NCBI GenBank assembly: GCA_028023455.1
Contig: JAQFVV010012506.1
Span: 2,848,714-2,912,713, forward strand
DNA: 64,000 nucleotides
Source of the DNA: Epiperipatus broadwayi
Taxonomy: Eukaryota > Onychophora > Udeonychophora > Euonychophora > Peripatidae
Direction of reading: 5' to 3'
The first letter of the stretch is position 1. Every line of letters starts with the position of its first letter. The translations under genes were made by a program, and so were the position numbers. The notes beneath the pieces are model-generated. The model worked only from the letters and a program-made list of their open reading frames with translations, was not told the DNA's origin and searched no databases. This document shows, one piece after another, positions 22,771 to 34,624 of the stretch.

Positions 22771-25700
22771 TGAAACGGAAATCTCCAATCCCTTTCCGTT
22801 TCACCATCAAACCTAAGGACACTCTCATCTGTGCTAAGTTCGAACCTATTTAAATGTTAATAAATTTAAAATTTGTTCATGTCTGTATAAAACAGTATTA
22901 TATATTTACGTGCGAACCAACGCTATAATTAGATAGGATTAGTAAAATTATAGTGTCCTAAAATTATTTAATATTTCTAAAAATGTTTATTATATTATTT
23001 AAGTTAAGAGTAAATTATTAATTTTGTTGTTTAATATTGTAATTTCGTATGTGGATATATAATCTGTGCTATATAGAAGAAAGACATGATTTAAAATATG
23101 TAAAAGCCGTTATCTAAAAATACTATTAAATGTTTCTTTAAAATTGTTAAAAGATTTCTTGTTTTAAATATGTTTCAGAGAAAAGTTTCTCGAAAATATA
23201 TTTAAAAGCTATATCAAAATATATTTGTAAATTATTTTAATAAATATGTTAAAAATGTTTTCGTTTTAAAAAAATGTTAAAAGGTTGTTTTTAAATAGAA
23301 AGAGTTTCTATGTAAGATTAAAAATAAAAGCTGGTCAAGTAATTAAAAGATTTTTGGTTGTAAACAAGTGTCATTAACGACCACACCTGGAATTCGTAAA
23401 AAGTAAAACTAGTTAAAAATTTACTAATTAAAATCCCCTTAGATAAGATTAAGTTATTTTTAAATCTAAATTGGACAATTGTTTGCAACGAAAAATCTTA
23501 ATTATAATAATAGCTTATGGAATGTTTCTAACATAAGTTATCTAAGATCTGAATTATAAATTGAAAAACACTTAATTAAATTCCTGAGTTTAGTGAGTCT
23601 TGAGGCGGGAGATTCCGATAAGGAAAACATATAAATACTCTGTATTTTTTAACAAAAAAGACAGCCATATTGTTAGTGAGAGTTGTAGCCAGTCTTCACA
23701 ATTGTTAATTTGAACATGTCCGGCTAAAAGCGGGCATCTTGTTGCTGTTACTCCGCGGGAGAACGGGGTTTCTCTCGTCGAAATGCCTAAACCACCATCA
23801 TGCCGATAGAAGAGACGAGCCTAACATAATGGGAAAGATGATGCCGCCCAGTCAAACTAAACCAAACCAACAGCCAAGAACTTGCAGATAAATCATACCG
23901 GTACCGTTTTATTTTTCAAACTGCAGAGCTCTGTGTAATTCTGTGTAAATGTAAATAATATCTATATAAGTTAGCTAACTTTCTTTTTAAAATAATGATA
24001 AAGCTAAAGGTAACCAAAACTTAAATCCATTTAATTAATATTTTAAATATGTCAATTGCTATCCGAAATTTCATGTTGTTAAAGTTTAAATAATCTGAGT
24101 AATTTATATTTTCCTTTCATTTAAAGTAAATTATTTAGTTTAAAGTTATATCACTGCGGTTGTGTCTATATTTCTTTGCTTATTTTAAATGCTTATTATA
24201 TTTTATATGCCAATATTTCGAAACAGTAGGCACTTATTTTCATGTTTTAAGAAGATATTTGAAAATCTTCGCGTAATTTATTTATAGCGTCAACTTTCTG
24301 CGCTGTTTCGAAATCCTATTTTTTTTTTATTATTTAAATGATTTGATATGTGAAGTGTGGCTCTTTTATAATCAACTATTTAAAAATTTAACCTTATAAG
24401 TTTATTTAGAATTAAATTTAACATTGATCGTATTTATAAGTATATTTGACATCTAAATTCTTAAGTCCATAGAAATATACTTTCCCTCCTTAAATATTTA
24501 TTATCTATAAGTAACTTAATAGATCGAACATGTCAAAGTACAGATGTAATAATACTCCCTTTAGTAGCATAGAAATTTATTATCAGGCTACACAAGAGTT
24601 GGTCCCAATTTGATAGAGCTAATATGCTATTAACTCGTATTTCATAGTATGAAATATACTATTCTTTGCTTGGCGGATGTGATCTTATTTTATAAAAATA
24701 TTCTCGTTTTGCTGCTATACGTAATATACGTATCTCAAGATGGAGCCACGGCGTTGCCAGCACATCTTTTCTTCTATAGGGTAGAGCAGTAGCGAAGCCT
24801 GAGCCAAGGCCAGGTTAGCACGTAAGACCCCCACCATTCCTGAACACAATGTTCCTTTTCACGCAGCATTGCGATCGGTTACAGGGTACCGGCGTTTGTC
24901 GCAAGAACCCTGAGTTATTTCATCCATCCGCAGAGCGACTTTTCCTATTATTGTTTACCTGTGCCATAGCGCATTGGTAAAATCTTATTTCAGCCAACTC
25001 TCCCCCCTTTATATAACGCTTTCAGCATTCTGAAATTTTCTCTCGAAAGCCATGTTTGATCGATCATTACTTGAGCTGGTTTATGCGCTCGTCATTAAAT
25101 CATATTGTATATTTTAGTAAATGAATTCATGATCAAAGTTTAATATAATTATTTATATACCAGCCACAAATGTAATAGGATTTGGCTCATCGAGATTTAT
25201 AGACATAATGTAGTGATTAATTATGTATTAATTGAAAAGCAACTCATAAGATGGGTACATGTTAAACCCATTTATGAAAATTAAATGAAAGTATTTATCT
25301 AAAAATATTTTGAATTGTATAAAAATTATTTATATAAAGCTATTTATAATTGTATATAAAAAGAGAATGTGTTCTCTTATCCACCCAATGTTTGTACATT
25401 CGACGCTGAAATGTGTAAAACTGATCAATTTCATGCCAATTGTAAATAAATATATAATTAATTTAATGTATTTCATTCTCTGTCTCGTTATTGATTTAAT
25501 TCAATCCAATTCTAATTATCATTTATAGTCTATATATGTGAAAACTATGCATTAGGTTAAATTTAATTTAGTGATATTTTAGTCAGTTAAGAACCTCTCT
25601 TTTAATTATCAGAGTCTTATTGCTTCTCCGTGACCTATGTCGGCCGTGTGGAAAGAGATATACTACGTGTAATTTCAAGGTGGTCATTCGTAGGGTCTTG

Positions 25701-25833
25701 AGTCTTGGAATCCTGGCTTACAAGTTGAAGTGTGGTCGGACTCGGGATGTCACAGTCCTAGTCTGGTCAGCTTCAGTCTCTTTTGTTTGGATTCTGAATT
25801 CTGTTACGCGAATGTACAAACTTGACTGTTACA
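22771..25833 (+). mobile_element. LTR-like block of a second family
   Basis: This 3.06-kb block starts directly after a TA tract with TGAAACGGA..TCCGTTTCA (hairpin). It ends GACTGTTACA directly before another TA tract, so it has TG...CA termini. A TATA box lies at 23630. It is followed by GC-richer leader-like sequence (23650-23930) with no long frame and by a second GC-richer patch (24720-24990). The last 33 bp match the end of the next block (26312-26344). It has no coding region. I interpret it as a long solitary LTR or a non-autonomous relative; this is inference from termini and promoter only. Confidence 0.4.
23630..23637 (+). promoter_or_regulatory. TATA box in LTR-like block
   Basis: TATAAATA follows a locally GC-richer stretch (GAGGCGGGAGATTCC) and precedes a leader-like region by about 25-30 bp. 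That is the arrangement of an RNA polymerase II promoter in an LTR. There is no direct evidence of transcription. Confidence 0.4.
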
Positions 25834-26344
25834 TATATATATATATAATTTGCATTATCCTTTACTGACTATTCATTAATATTCTTTGTAAACCTAAATA
25901 TCCACTCCCCTCATGTGCATACTATATAATTTGCTTTATTATATTATTTGTAACCCTGAGTATTTACTCATCTGTGTGTGAGCAATCTGTACATAATTTA
26001 TTTGCTTTATAACTTATTAAGTGTTACATTAAGTTTATGAAATATAAATTTATCTCTGTCTCCATTCTTGCTCATTACTTTATGAATCACTAATTAAGTT
26101 ATATAATATCATGTGTTGAGGGGAGGATGTCTCATGTTTTACTGCTTTGCTATTGCTGGAATGTGAATAAAGAGATATCAAGTGTAACCTCAGGCATATC
26201 ATTTGCAATGGGTTGACTTGGAAGCATGGGTGAGAGAGTTGAGATATTATCAGACGTAGGATATTACTAGCCCGACTTGTTCAACTTTTGGTTTCTGCTC
26301 GCACTCTCGGTCTGTTGAGCAAATGTACAAACCTGACCATTACA
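25834..26344 (+). repeat. Second, shorter copy of the TTACA-ended family
   Basis: It ends CTGTTGAGCAAATGTACAAA and then CCTGACCATTACA, closely matching the end at 25801-25833. The early part carries two imperfect ~80-bp repeats (TTTGTAAxCCTxAxTAT.. then ACTC..TGTG), related to the CTCACCTGTGTGTGAGC units at 14507-14670. A CA/TA microsatellite follows (26345-26370). Confidence 0.5.
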
Positions 26345-26370
26345 ATACACACACACATATATATATATAT

Positions 26371-27109
26371 TTCATGAATATGTTTGATGTATACACATTT
26401 CTTACAAAAAACATTAAAACTTTTATATAACCAAAACAAGTTAAGTATTTGTTTTTAAATAATTTAACTGGCAATTATACATGAACTGTAAATTCATGAT
26501 TATTACTAAACAAGCTTTCTGTCAAAATTCAATAATTCTACCAATAATGTCTATTTAATATCGTAGATATTTTTCTTTTCACTATTCATTCTAGATATTT
26601 CTTGGAATTATATGATTGTATGATTTTGAGATCTTAATAAGACTACAATATATATTTTTTCCAAGTAGGTTTGATAACTTTCAAGAAATATGATAATAGG
26701 CATTGCTATTCTATCAGAGATCCAAGTCATGTTCAAAGTATTTTCTAATTATTTAGCAAATCATAGCTATGATCTATTGATCCATTAAAAATATAAAATG
26801 GCTTAACCTAGTGTTATTCTAATAGCAACTGGAAGACACAAACTAACTGCAATTTTCAAATATTCTTATTTCAAATTCAACTTTAATTAAAAACTGATTT
26901 CATTTCCAACTAACTGTATTGATTTTTTGTGTCCATTTTATAAAGTTGTGTTTGGAAAATATATTTATTATCCAAAAAATATTATTTTATTTATTTATTA
27001 TCTGACATATCATAAATTCGGTACATAGTTATTTACAAATTCTTCTCTTTTTAAATATTATACTGAAATAATATAGTTAATTATTTATATGGCATTGACT
27101 AGGTATAAT
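26371..27109. other. AT-rich non-coding stretch
   Basis: Nothing recognisable. Confidence 0.5.
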
Positions 27110-27440
27110 ATAAAAAAAAGAACAAACCTCCAGTCATGTCCTTTTATAAATTTACACTCACTCACTCATGAACATTAGTTTAAAAAGCATAAATGAATGT
27201 TTGTGCATAGAGCTTATCTATATCTCTCCTGCTAAAGAATGAATATGTTTGTACACGTTATTTAAGAATTTATAATTCAGGCACATAATAGCTTAAATCC
27301 CTGATATCAACAGAGGGTTGCTTATATATAGATAAGCTCTAAGCATAAGCATACAATTATGCTTTTTAAATTGATGTTCATGGCAAGTGCATGAAAATTT
27401 ATAAAAGCACATACCTGAAGATTTGATCTCTTCTTTATAT
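27110..27440. repeat. Foldback (MITE-like) hairpin, ~330 bp
   Basis: The left part (27128-27225) is the imperfect reverse complement of 27330-27420. Shared elements include CCTTTTATAAATTTACAC, CATGAACATTAGTTTAAAA with AAGCATAAxTxAATGTTTG, and AGAGCTTATCTATAT. The unpaired centre is about 100 bp. There is no coding capacity. The arms probably extend, more diverged, to the stated limits. Confidence 0.65.
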
Positions 27441-27639
27441 TAAGATAATATACTCAAAAATAAATATTTTTAAAAAACAACCATATGCTTTCTTCTTTCA
27501 AATTAAATTTGCTTGAGCATATTATTTAAATAAGTATAGAATATAATTTTATAATCATTTTCAAGTTTGTCTTTAAAAATTCTATTTATTATTTTTTAAA
27601 AATATATATACATCACATAGATTGTTATTATATATATAT

Positions 27640-29481
27640 TGTAACGGAAATGGTTAATTGTTGGTTGATTTTTTATTAAATTTATTAGTTCTATTTATTT
27701 TATACTTTTATTTTTATAACTTTTATTCTTCCTTTCATTTATTTATTTCTTTATCAATTTGTCTATGGCTGAAATATCCCGTCTTAGCCTCCAACTGTAA
27801 TGGATATTGTTATTTAGTTTGGTTTACTATGGATTTTTCAATCATTAATTAATTATTTAACCAAAGCTGTTACAATGCAAGCAGAGAGCTAATACAGATA
27901 CAAATTTAACTTCATATCTGTAACCTTGACCGAACCCCGAGGCAATACGTACATATTATCTTGGCGTTATTTTTCCCGATTAAGACCCTCAGCTGCTGAA
28001 CAAAGCAAACTATTTCAAAAAATTTAACAAATGTCCAGCGCTTGCTATTTATTTTTTATAATTTGGAGATTCTCACAAACAAGCAGCACACAAATGCTTT
28101 TAAAATTAGCCTTACTCTTTAATCAAAAAATTACAATTTCCCCCTGTCGTAGCTTGGTGATAGGAGAATAAAGCAAGTACAAACACTTTAAATATAATGA
28201 ATAATGTTTAATGGCAATCACACTGATATAAATACATAAGAATAATAAACACACACATATATAAAAAAATTACACAATAAAAATACGCACTTATATAAGT
28301 ATGTAGCTATAATAAAATAGAGTAAAACATATCAAATATTAAAGTTATCTCGAAGTCCTATTGGGCAGAATTCTAGATCTATGAAGATTGTTCCTTTTTT
28401 ATTTATTTACAAATATTAAAATAAAATGCATGCATGCTTTAGTTACCTAGGTTTCCTTTGTCGTTGTTTTCCATGGGCAGTCTTTCCGAACACTCGTACT
28501 ATCAGTGGGAGATTATCCCTTCTTTTGTAGAGACGATATATCCTTCACACTGTCGGCTGAATTGATTTCTCTTTGAATTTGATTTTGTTACTTTCTCATT
28601 CCAATTCTTAATTCTTCTTGATTCTTTAAGTAGTTTTTAAGTTGTTCAGTTACAGAAGTGGCGGTCTCTCTTTAGCAGGTCAGGCTTAGCTCTTATACAT
28701 TGTGAATCAGTGGTCAGACAGGTCGAGTACATACCCATGTCTCTTTTACACCACTAGCCATGCACTTCTTTCATTTCTTCTTTTTTTTAGATGCTGCTGC
28801 TTCAAAATCTCTACTCATAATAATCAGATAATAATTGTAATTCTGGTCTTACTGTCCTTTCTTTTGTTCATTGTTTTCTGTAAATTTTTAATTAATTCTT
28901 AGATTTCCAATGAATTCTTATCAACTTTAATTAGTGGCTGGAATGTAAGTTTTAATTAATCAAGCTATAATTATAAGCTTTTCTTTCATATCCATTCTTC
29001 TTTGTCTGAGGAATTCAATTAATCCCCAGACTTTCACACTTCTAATTTATACAGCCATATTGTTTTTACATTACATATTTCATTTTAATTTTTTCTTAAA
29101 AGTTTACAATTCATTTTTTCAAGTTTATGTTTACAATTTTGTAACTTGTTACAATATAGTTTATGCAAGAGAAAAAGATGCATTTCATTATGCATCCCCT
29201 TCCCCTCTCCCATAATAAGCAGAAATAATTTTCAAGCATTCAACTAGCTCGTTTTTTAAAAGAGAAAAAGAGATGCATTTCTTTATGCACCCCCCCCTTC
29301 TCCTACTATTAAAAAAAAATCAAAAGTAATTTTGACATTTCTAAATCTCAACCTTTTCTTTTCTTTCTTTTTTTAATTTCTAGTAGCTAACCCATTTACC
29401 TTTATTAATTTCTAGTAGCTGACTTACCTACCTTTAGTAATAAATATATACGTGTGACGACGACTTTACGTGGTCATCACA
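27640..29481. mobile_element. (TA)n-bounded block, TGTAACGG...GTCATCACA
   Basis: This 1.84-kb block has TG...CA ends and TA tracts at both edges, and its length is close to that of the gypsy LTRs. No gene is readable; open frames are short and T-rich. It contains local duplications near 29163-29432 and ends with a small imperfect palindrome (GTGACGAC and TGGTCATCAC). It is best explained as a solitary LTR in minus orientation (TGTGATGACC...CCGTTACA). That is inference: no partner LTR or internal region is present. Confidence 0.4.
29163..29432. repeat. Local direct duplications
   Basis: A GAGAAAAAGATGCATTTC..TTATGCA unit followed by a C-rich run occurs near 29169 and 29263. TTTCTAGTAGCT followed by TACCT occurs at about 29379 and 29409. 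Confidence 0.6.
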
Positions 29482-30802
29482 ATATATATATATATAGGAT
29501 GGAGAATCAATCCTTTTCTTTCCTTTCTTTTCTTTTATAGTCTCAGAATAGTTTTAAAAAAATGTCTTTGACTTAGTTTTTGCTTAAGGAGTTGTAAATA
29601 GGTTGTTATTATTATTATTTGGTTTACATTTATTTATTTATTATGATATGCTTTGTTTTGAGAGAGATCATTATAATGACAATATATATATATATATGAA
29701 ATAATAAATTTAACAGTTTACAAACTATTACAAACAATCCTTAAATCGCAGAAGTACTTTCGGTTAATTTCTTCAACCTGCTTCAACTGCCATTAAATTC
29801 AAAATCAATATCGGAAGCAAACATCATCACTTCAAATTCCACGAATCTGTATTTTAATGTTAGCAGCTTGTTGATTTATTAAATGCATTTTATTCCTGTT
29901 TATAAAAATTGCCTCTTTAATTTTTCTTTTACAATGTCCAGGTTAGAGCAGTAGACTGGATTCTTATTGACATGGTTGGGTAGAGCACATATGGTAAGTG
30001 TTGATAATCTTTAACTCCTTTTGGCTTTCTATAATTTGAGGGCCTATAGTCAGGTAAATGGGCTACTTCTCATATATTAGATTATGAATTTGAAGAAAAA
30101 ACACATCTTCTATTTCTCTTGAAATTCAAACTTGAAGAACAGTGGTTTGTTTCTGTGCTGTCTTTATTCTAAGAATCTAATATCAATCTACTACTTATAG
30201 TTTAAACACAGGGCACTCAGAATAAACTATTTTTAATCTTGATTAATAATTTAATTAGATCGTTCTGTTTTTTAATATACATTCATTACAATTAATTAAT
30301 TAAATTTTTATCTTAATTTTTAATAAAAACAGATAGAGGATTAATATATACACACACGCGCGCACAAATCATTATCACTCTGCTTTCCAAAAATAATTTA
30401 CATTTTTATTAAATCAGAAAAGTCAGAATTATTTTCACTAAATAGATTTCTTTGTAGTTGACTTTAAATAATAAACATTATCTCCAAAAATATTAATTAA
30501 TATTATTACTCAATCAAATTTTTTTTTGTTATTGCAGGTTTTATAAATAAGCACATTTGTAATTCTGTCTGATTTCATTTCTACATTTTTTTGAAAGTTT
30601 TATATATATATATATGCATATTCACTATGTTGCCTGCCATAAAATCAATTTTGTCTCAATATATATATATAATTTATGCACGTTATATTTTATTTTTAAA
30701 CAGTTTATCCTCAAATATATCATTAAATTTCATGTTTCATTATTTCATGTTTCATTTTTATTTTTTAATTATATATATATATATACATACATATATACAT
30801 AC
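29482..30802. other. AT-rich spacer with several short (TA)n tracts
   Basis: TA tracts of 12-16 bp lie near 29483, 29684, 30602, 30660 and 30770, with a short CA/CG run near 30350. Open frames over the tracts are low complexity. No gene is recognised. Confidence 0.6.
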
Positions 30803-33800
30803 AAGCTTTTGATCAGAGTAAACAACATTTTAAAATTGTTATGGGAGACTTTAATGCTAGAATTGGTAAACAAATGAAAGATGAAAGTGCTGTAGGTAAT
30901 TTTGGTTTTGATAATAAAAATGAGAGAAGTCATACACTTGTGGAGTTTGCAGAAAAGGAAAAACTTTATATTATAAGATGTGATATGTTGGATTATTTCC
31001 ATCATTCATGAGTGAATGTTGAATGTATAGAAAATTTTAAACCTTATTAAACTTTCCAAATACAAACAACTTATTAGTACACAATGTTTTGAGTAGTATT
31101 ATTCTCCACTCTTCTTCAGGTTTTGCATAGTGACAATATTCACTTAGAAGTTGAACTTGCACCTTTAGATTCTTGAATATCAAATTTAAGGCAAACGCTC
31201 TACCAACTGAGCTATTCTGTCAAAGGCAACATATAGTAGAAGTTTGAGATATTTATATATGAGTGTTGGTTCAAATCCTCCTAAGTTCTTCAATTTTTTT
31301 TTCAACTTCTAAGCGAATATTGCCACTGAGCATATAGGCTAGCAACACCCAAAGAAGTGGGGAGAATAATACTACTTGAAATGATGTGTAATTACTAACC
31401 TGTATTGTCTATTTGTGTGTTATTACTAACAAGTTGTTTGTATTTGGAAAATTTAAATAAAGTTTAAAATTTGTTATACATTCAACATTCACTCATAAAT
31501 GATAGAAATAGTCCAATATATCACATCTTGTAATATATCATCATTATAAACCTTCAGACAAATACTTTATATTATGAATTCTTTTTTTGAAAAAAAATGT
31601 TAAAAGGAAATGGACATGGAAGCATCCAAATGAAGGTTCAGCAAAATTGGATTATATTTTGACTAATAGAAAATACATATTTCAAGATTGTAATGTTCTT
31701 AATAAATTTGACACATAAAGTGATCATCGATTAGTAAGATGTAAGATATGTGTTAATACATAACTAGAGAGATAAAAATTATTAATAAAAATGATATTTA
31801 CAGATGATATTTCTAATCTTCAGAAACACAATAATGAATTTAAATTAGAACTTACAAATCAGTTTCAAATATTAGTAGATTTTGAACATGATTCAGATTT
31901 GAAAAAAATTAATAAGAAAATAATGGATACACTTTTAAAAACTGCAACAAAAATAGCTAATAGAAAAAAGCAGCAATTGACCAATAAAATTTAGACTAAG
32001 ATTAGAGAATTTATGAAGAAAAGAAAGAATATAAAGATATGCAAAAATGATGCATTAAAAAGGATTGAATATCTAGAATTCTGTAAAATGGTGAGAAAAA
32101 GAGTTGAAAATGATATAAGAAAGTATAACTGTGAATTAGCAAAGAAAATTGTAGAAGAGAATAAAAGTCTCAAGAGTATAAAACAATATTTTGGTATTGG
32201 TAGGAAATTTGTATCTGCAGTAAGGAAAATAGATGAATTTATTATTAAAAAGAGAGATGACATCATCAAGTGGGTAGAAGACTTCTATCAAGAATTATAC
32301 AGTAATAAAGAACAAGTACCTCCTATATCTATTATAGCTTCCAAATTGCCCAGAATTTTATATGAGGAAGTGAGACATGCAATTAAATTTATGAAGAAAT
32401 GAAAGACTCCAGTTAATCATGGAATTATAATTGCTATATTAAAAGAAGCAGGTGAAGAAATAGAATTTTTTTAGCAAAGTTATATACCAAATGTGTAAAT
32501 GATAAAGATGTACCAGATGATTGGAAGAATGCAGTATTAATATTCATATTTTATAAAGGTGATAAAGAAGATATTAGAAATTACAGACCTATCACCATTT
32601 TATCTGATTTATACAAAATCTTTACCAAGATAATTACAACTAATCTACAGAGAACATTGGATGTCCACCAACCAAGAGAACAAATTGGATTTAAAAGTGC
32701 TTTTAGTACAGTAGATCATATCCAGGTATTGAGAAAAGTTATAGAAAAGACAAATGAATATGAGTTGCCATTACACTTTGGATTTGTAGATTATGAAAAG
32801 GTATTTGATTCTATAAACATTTCTTCAGTGATTAAAGCATTGAATCATCAAGGTATAGATCCAGGATATTGTCATATTTTAAAAAAATATTTATATTAAT
32901 GCAACAGCAACAATTAGATTATATAATTATATTGGGAAAGTTAACATTGAGAAGGCTATAAGACAGGGTGACTTCATATCTTCAAAACTTTTTACAGCAG
33001 TGCTGCAAGAAGTATTTTGTGCATTAAAATTGGAAGCTAAAGGAATGAAAGTAAATGGAGATTATTTAAGTCATTTAGATTTTTCAGATAATGTAGTTGT
33101 TTTTGCAAATACTGCTTTAGAGTTGCAGGAAATGTTATAGCAGTTGTCAGATGAAAGTAAAAAAGTAGGACTAAAGATAAATGTTAAAAAGACTAAAGTA
33201 ATGTTCAATAGATTTTTTCAAAATATGAAAATAAAGATTGATTAGGATGAGTTAGTAGAAGTTAACAGCTACAAATATATTGGTCAGATTATTAATACAG
33301 AGTGAAACATAATGGATGAAAATAATCATAGAATTAAACTTGGTTGGAATGCTTTTGGTAAAAATAACTTGCTGCTAAAAGGAAATATGCCTATGTGTTT
33401 AAAAAGAAAGGTTTTTAATAAATGTGTTTTACTAGTTCTTACTTATGGAACTGAGACTTGGACACTTAATAGAAAAACAATACAAAGTCTTCAGACCACT
33501 CAAAGAAGTATGGTGAGATGCATGTTAGGAGTAACAAGAAGAGATCAAAAATGCAATATATGGGTAAAAGAACAAACAGGTGTTATTGACCACATTGAAA
33601 AATTAAAAAACTGAAGTTGGGATGAACATATTGCTAAAAAAAATTATAATAGATGGACAATTGAAATCTTAAACTGAATTCTAAGAGAATGTAAAAGACC
33701 CAGAAAATAGACCACATGTGAAATGGGTAGATGAAATAAGAAAGTGTACAAGGGTGATGTGGAGAAGAAAAGCTGAAGATTGGAAAAGATGATTTGAACT

Positions 33801-33850
33801 TGGAGAGACTTTTATCCTGCAGTGGATTGATGATGGTTGATGATGATGAT
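30803..33850 (+). pseudogene. RTE-type LINE (endonuclease-reverse transcriptase), 5'-truncated and dead
   Basis: The endonuclease part begins abruptly after a TA tract with HFKIVMGDFNARIG, the metal-binding GDFN motif of APE-type endonucleases. It is interrupted at 30975-31563 and resumes with KWTWKHPN, LDYILTNRKYIF and SDHRLVRC (the catalytic SDH). RT follows across 31791-33300: RNYRPITILSDLYKIF, REQIGFKS, FVDYEKVFDSI (motif A), AIRQGDFISSKLFTA, then LDFSDNVVVFAN where FADD is expected. The second catalytic Asp is therefore Asn. The C terminus has LTYGTETWTL, QRSMVRCMLGVTRRDQ and REQTGV-like sequence, then FILQWIDDG and a TGATGATGA tail ending at 33850. Order and C-terminal motifs match RTE elements (often annotated as craniofacial development protein 2-like). 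Several stops and frameshifts are present. Confidence 0.8.
30975..31563. mobile_element. Head-to-head inverted SINE dimer with 12-bp target duplication
   Basis: The 589-bp insert is flanked by ACTTTATATTAT on both sides (30963-30974 and 31564-31575), and removing it restores the LINE endonuclease. Its two halves are reverse complements over most of their length. The left half, read on the minus strand from about 31215, starts with a tRNA-like head: A box TAGCTCAGTTGGTAGAGC, then B-box-like GGTGCAAGTTCAAC. The right half reads on the plus strand with B box GGTTCAAATCC near 31241. Both share a body with GAATAATACTACT and a tail with CAACATTCACTCATxAATGA. tRNA-derived SINEs are transcribed by RNA polymerase III and mobilised by LINE proteins. 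The dimer arrangement is seen directly; how it formed is unknown. Confidence 0.75.
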
Positions 33851-34043
33851 AACATCTTATCAATGTTTCATAAATGGGCATATTTTAGCAATATTTATCA
33901 TATAACACAAAATAAAAGTTTGTTTTTATGTTCGATATATTTTAACAATAACTAATTTTATTAAATGTATTAGAAATCCAAATAACTGTTTACCATTTTA
34001 GAATAATGGACATAATTTTACATATTAATAGGTTCTTGGAATA
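33851..34043. other. AT-rich spacer
   Basis: Nothing recognised. Confidence 0.4.
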
Positions 34044-34412
34044 TATTTTATTTTTAAAGTGTGAATATTTTAGCACCCATAGCAATTTTAAATTGTGTTT
34101 AAATCAACTATGTAATGTTAAACACTATAAAATAAAAATAAAATTATAGTCTCATTAAATCTTACATGCGTTGGCAATTATTATAAATACTAAATTCACT
34201 ATCTAATATAAGTTAATGCACTTCATATTTATGTCATGAATTCTCAGAGTATTTACTAGTATTACATAGTTCACTTACCATTTATAATAATTGCCAATGC
34301 ATGTTAAGTTTAAAATGAGACTATAATTGTCTCTTGCATAGCGTTTAATAACATTTGACTAGTTTAAATACAATTTAAAATTATGATCATTTCACACTTT
34401 AAAATGTATCAC
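34044..34412. repeat. Foldback (MITE-like) hairpin, ~370 bp
   Basis: The left arm (34044-34206) and right arm (about 34264-34412) are imperfect inverted repeats. Paired anchors include AATTATAGTCTCATT with AATGAGACTATAATT, TGGCAATTATTATAAAT with ATTTATAATAATTGCCA, and TTTTAAATTGTGTTTAAA with TTTAAATACAATTTAAAA. The loop is about 57 bp. Non-coding. Confidence 0.7.
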
Positions 34413-34624
34413 ACAAATCTAGTCATATATAAAGTTTTCCCTGACTAATGGTTTACACATATTTAAACCTATATTCATAACAAAGCTGAATTCTATCTGA
34501 CATATATTTGTATTGCAAACATCAATCAGTTATTTTACATAAATAGTATTTAAAAAAAATTAAAATTTGCATTAGTGAGCATTATACTTATTAACTGGTA
34601 TATACAATATATATATATATATAT

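Noticed and set aside
31130-31215. tRNA gene on the minus strand (TAGCTCAGTTGGTAGAGC)
   Set aside because: Only the A-box half is tRNA-like, the anticodon stem cannot be formed convincingly, and the sequence continues into a SINE body with an inverted partner.
33634-33881. Minus-strand Ser/Phe-rich frames at the LINE 3' end
   Set aside because: Antisense of the RTE C terminus and its TGATGA tail.
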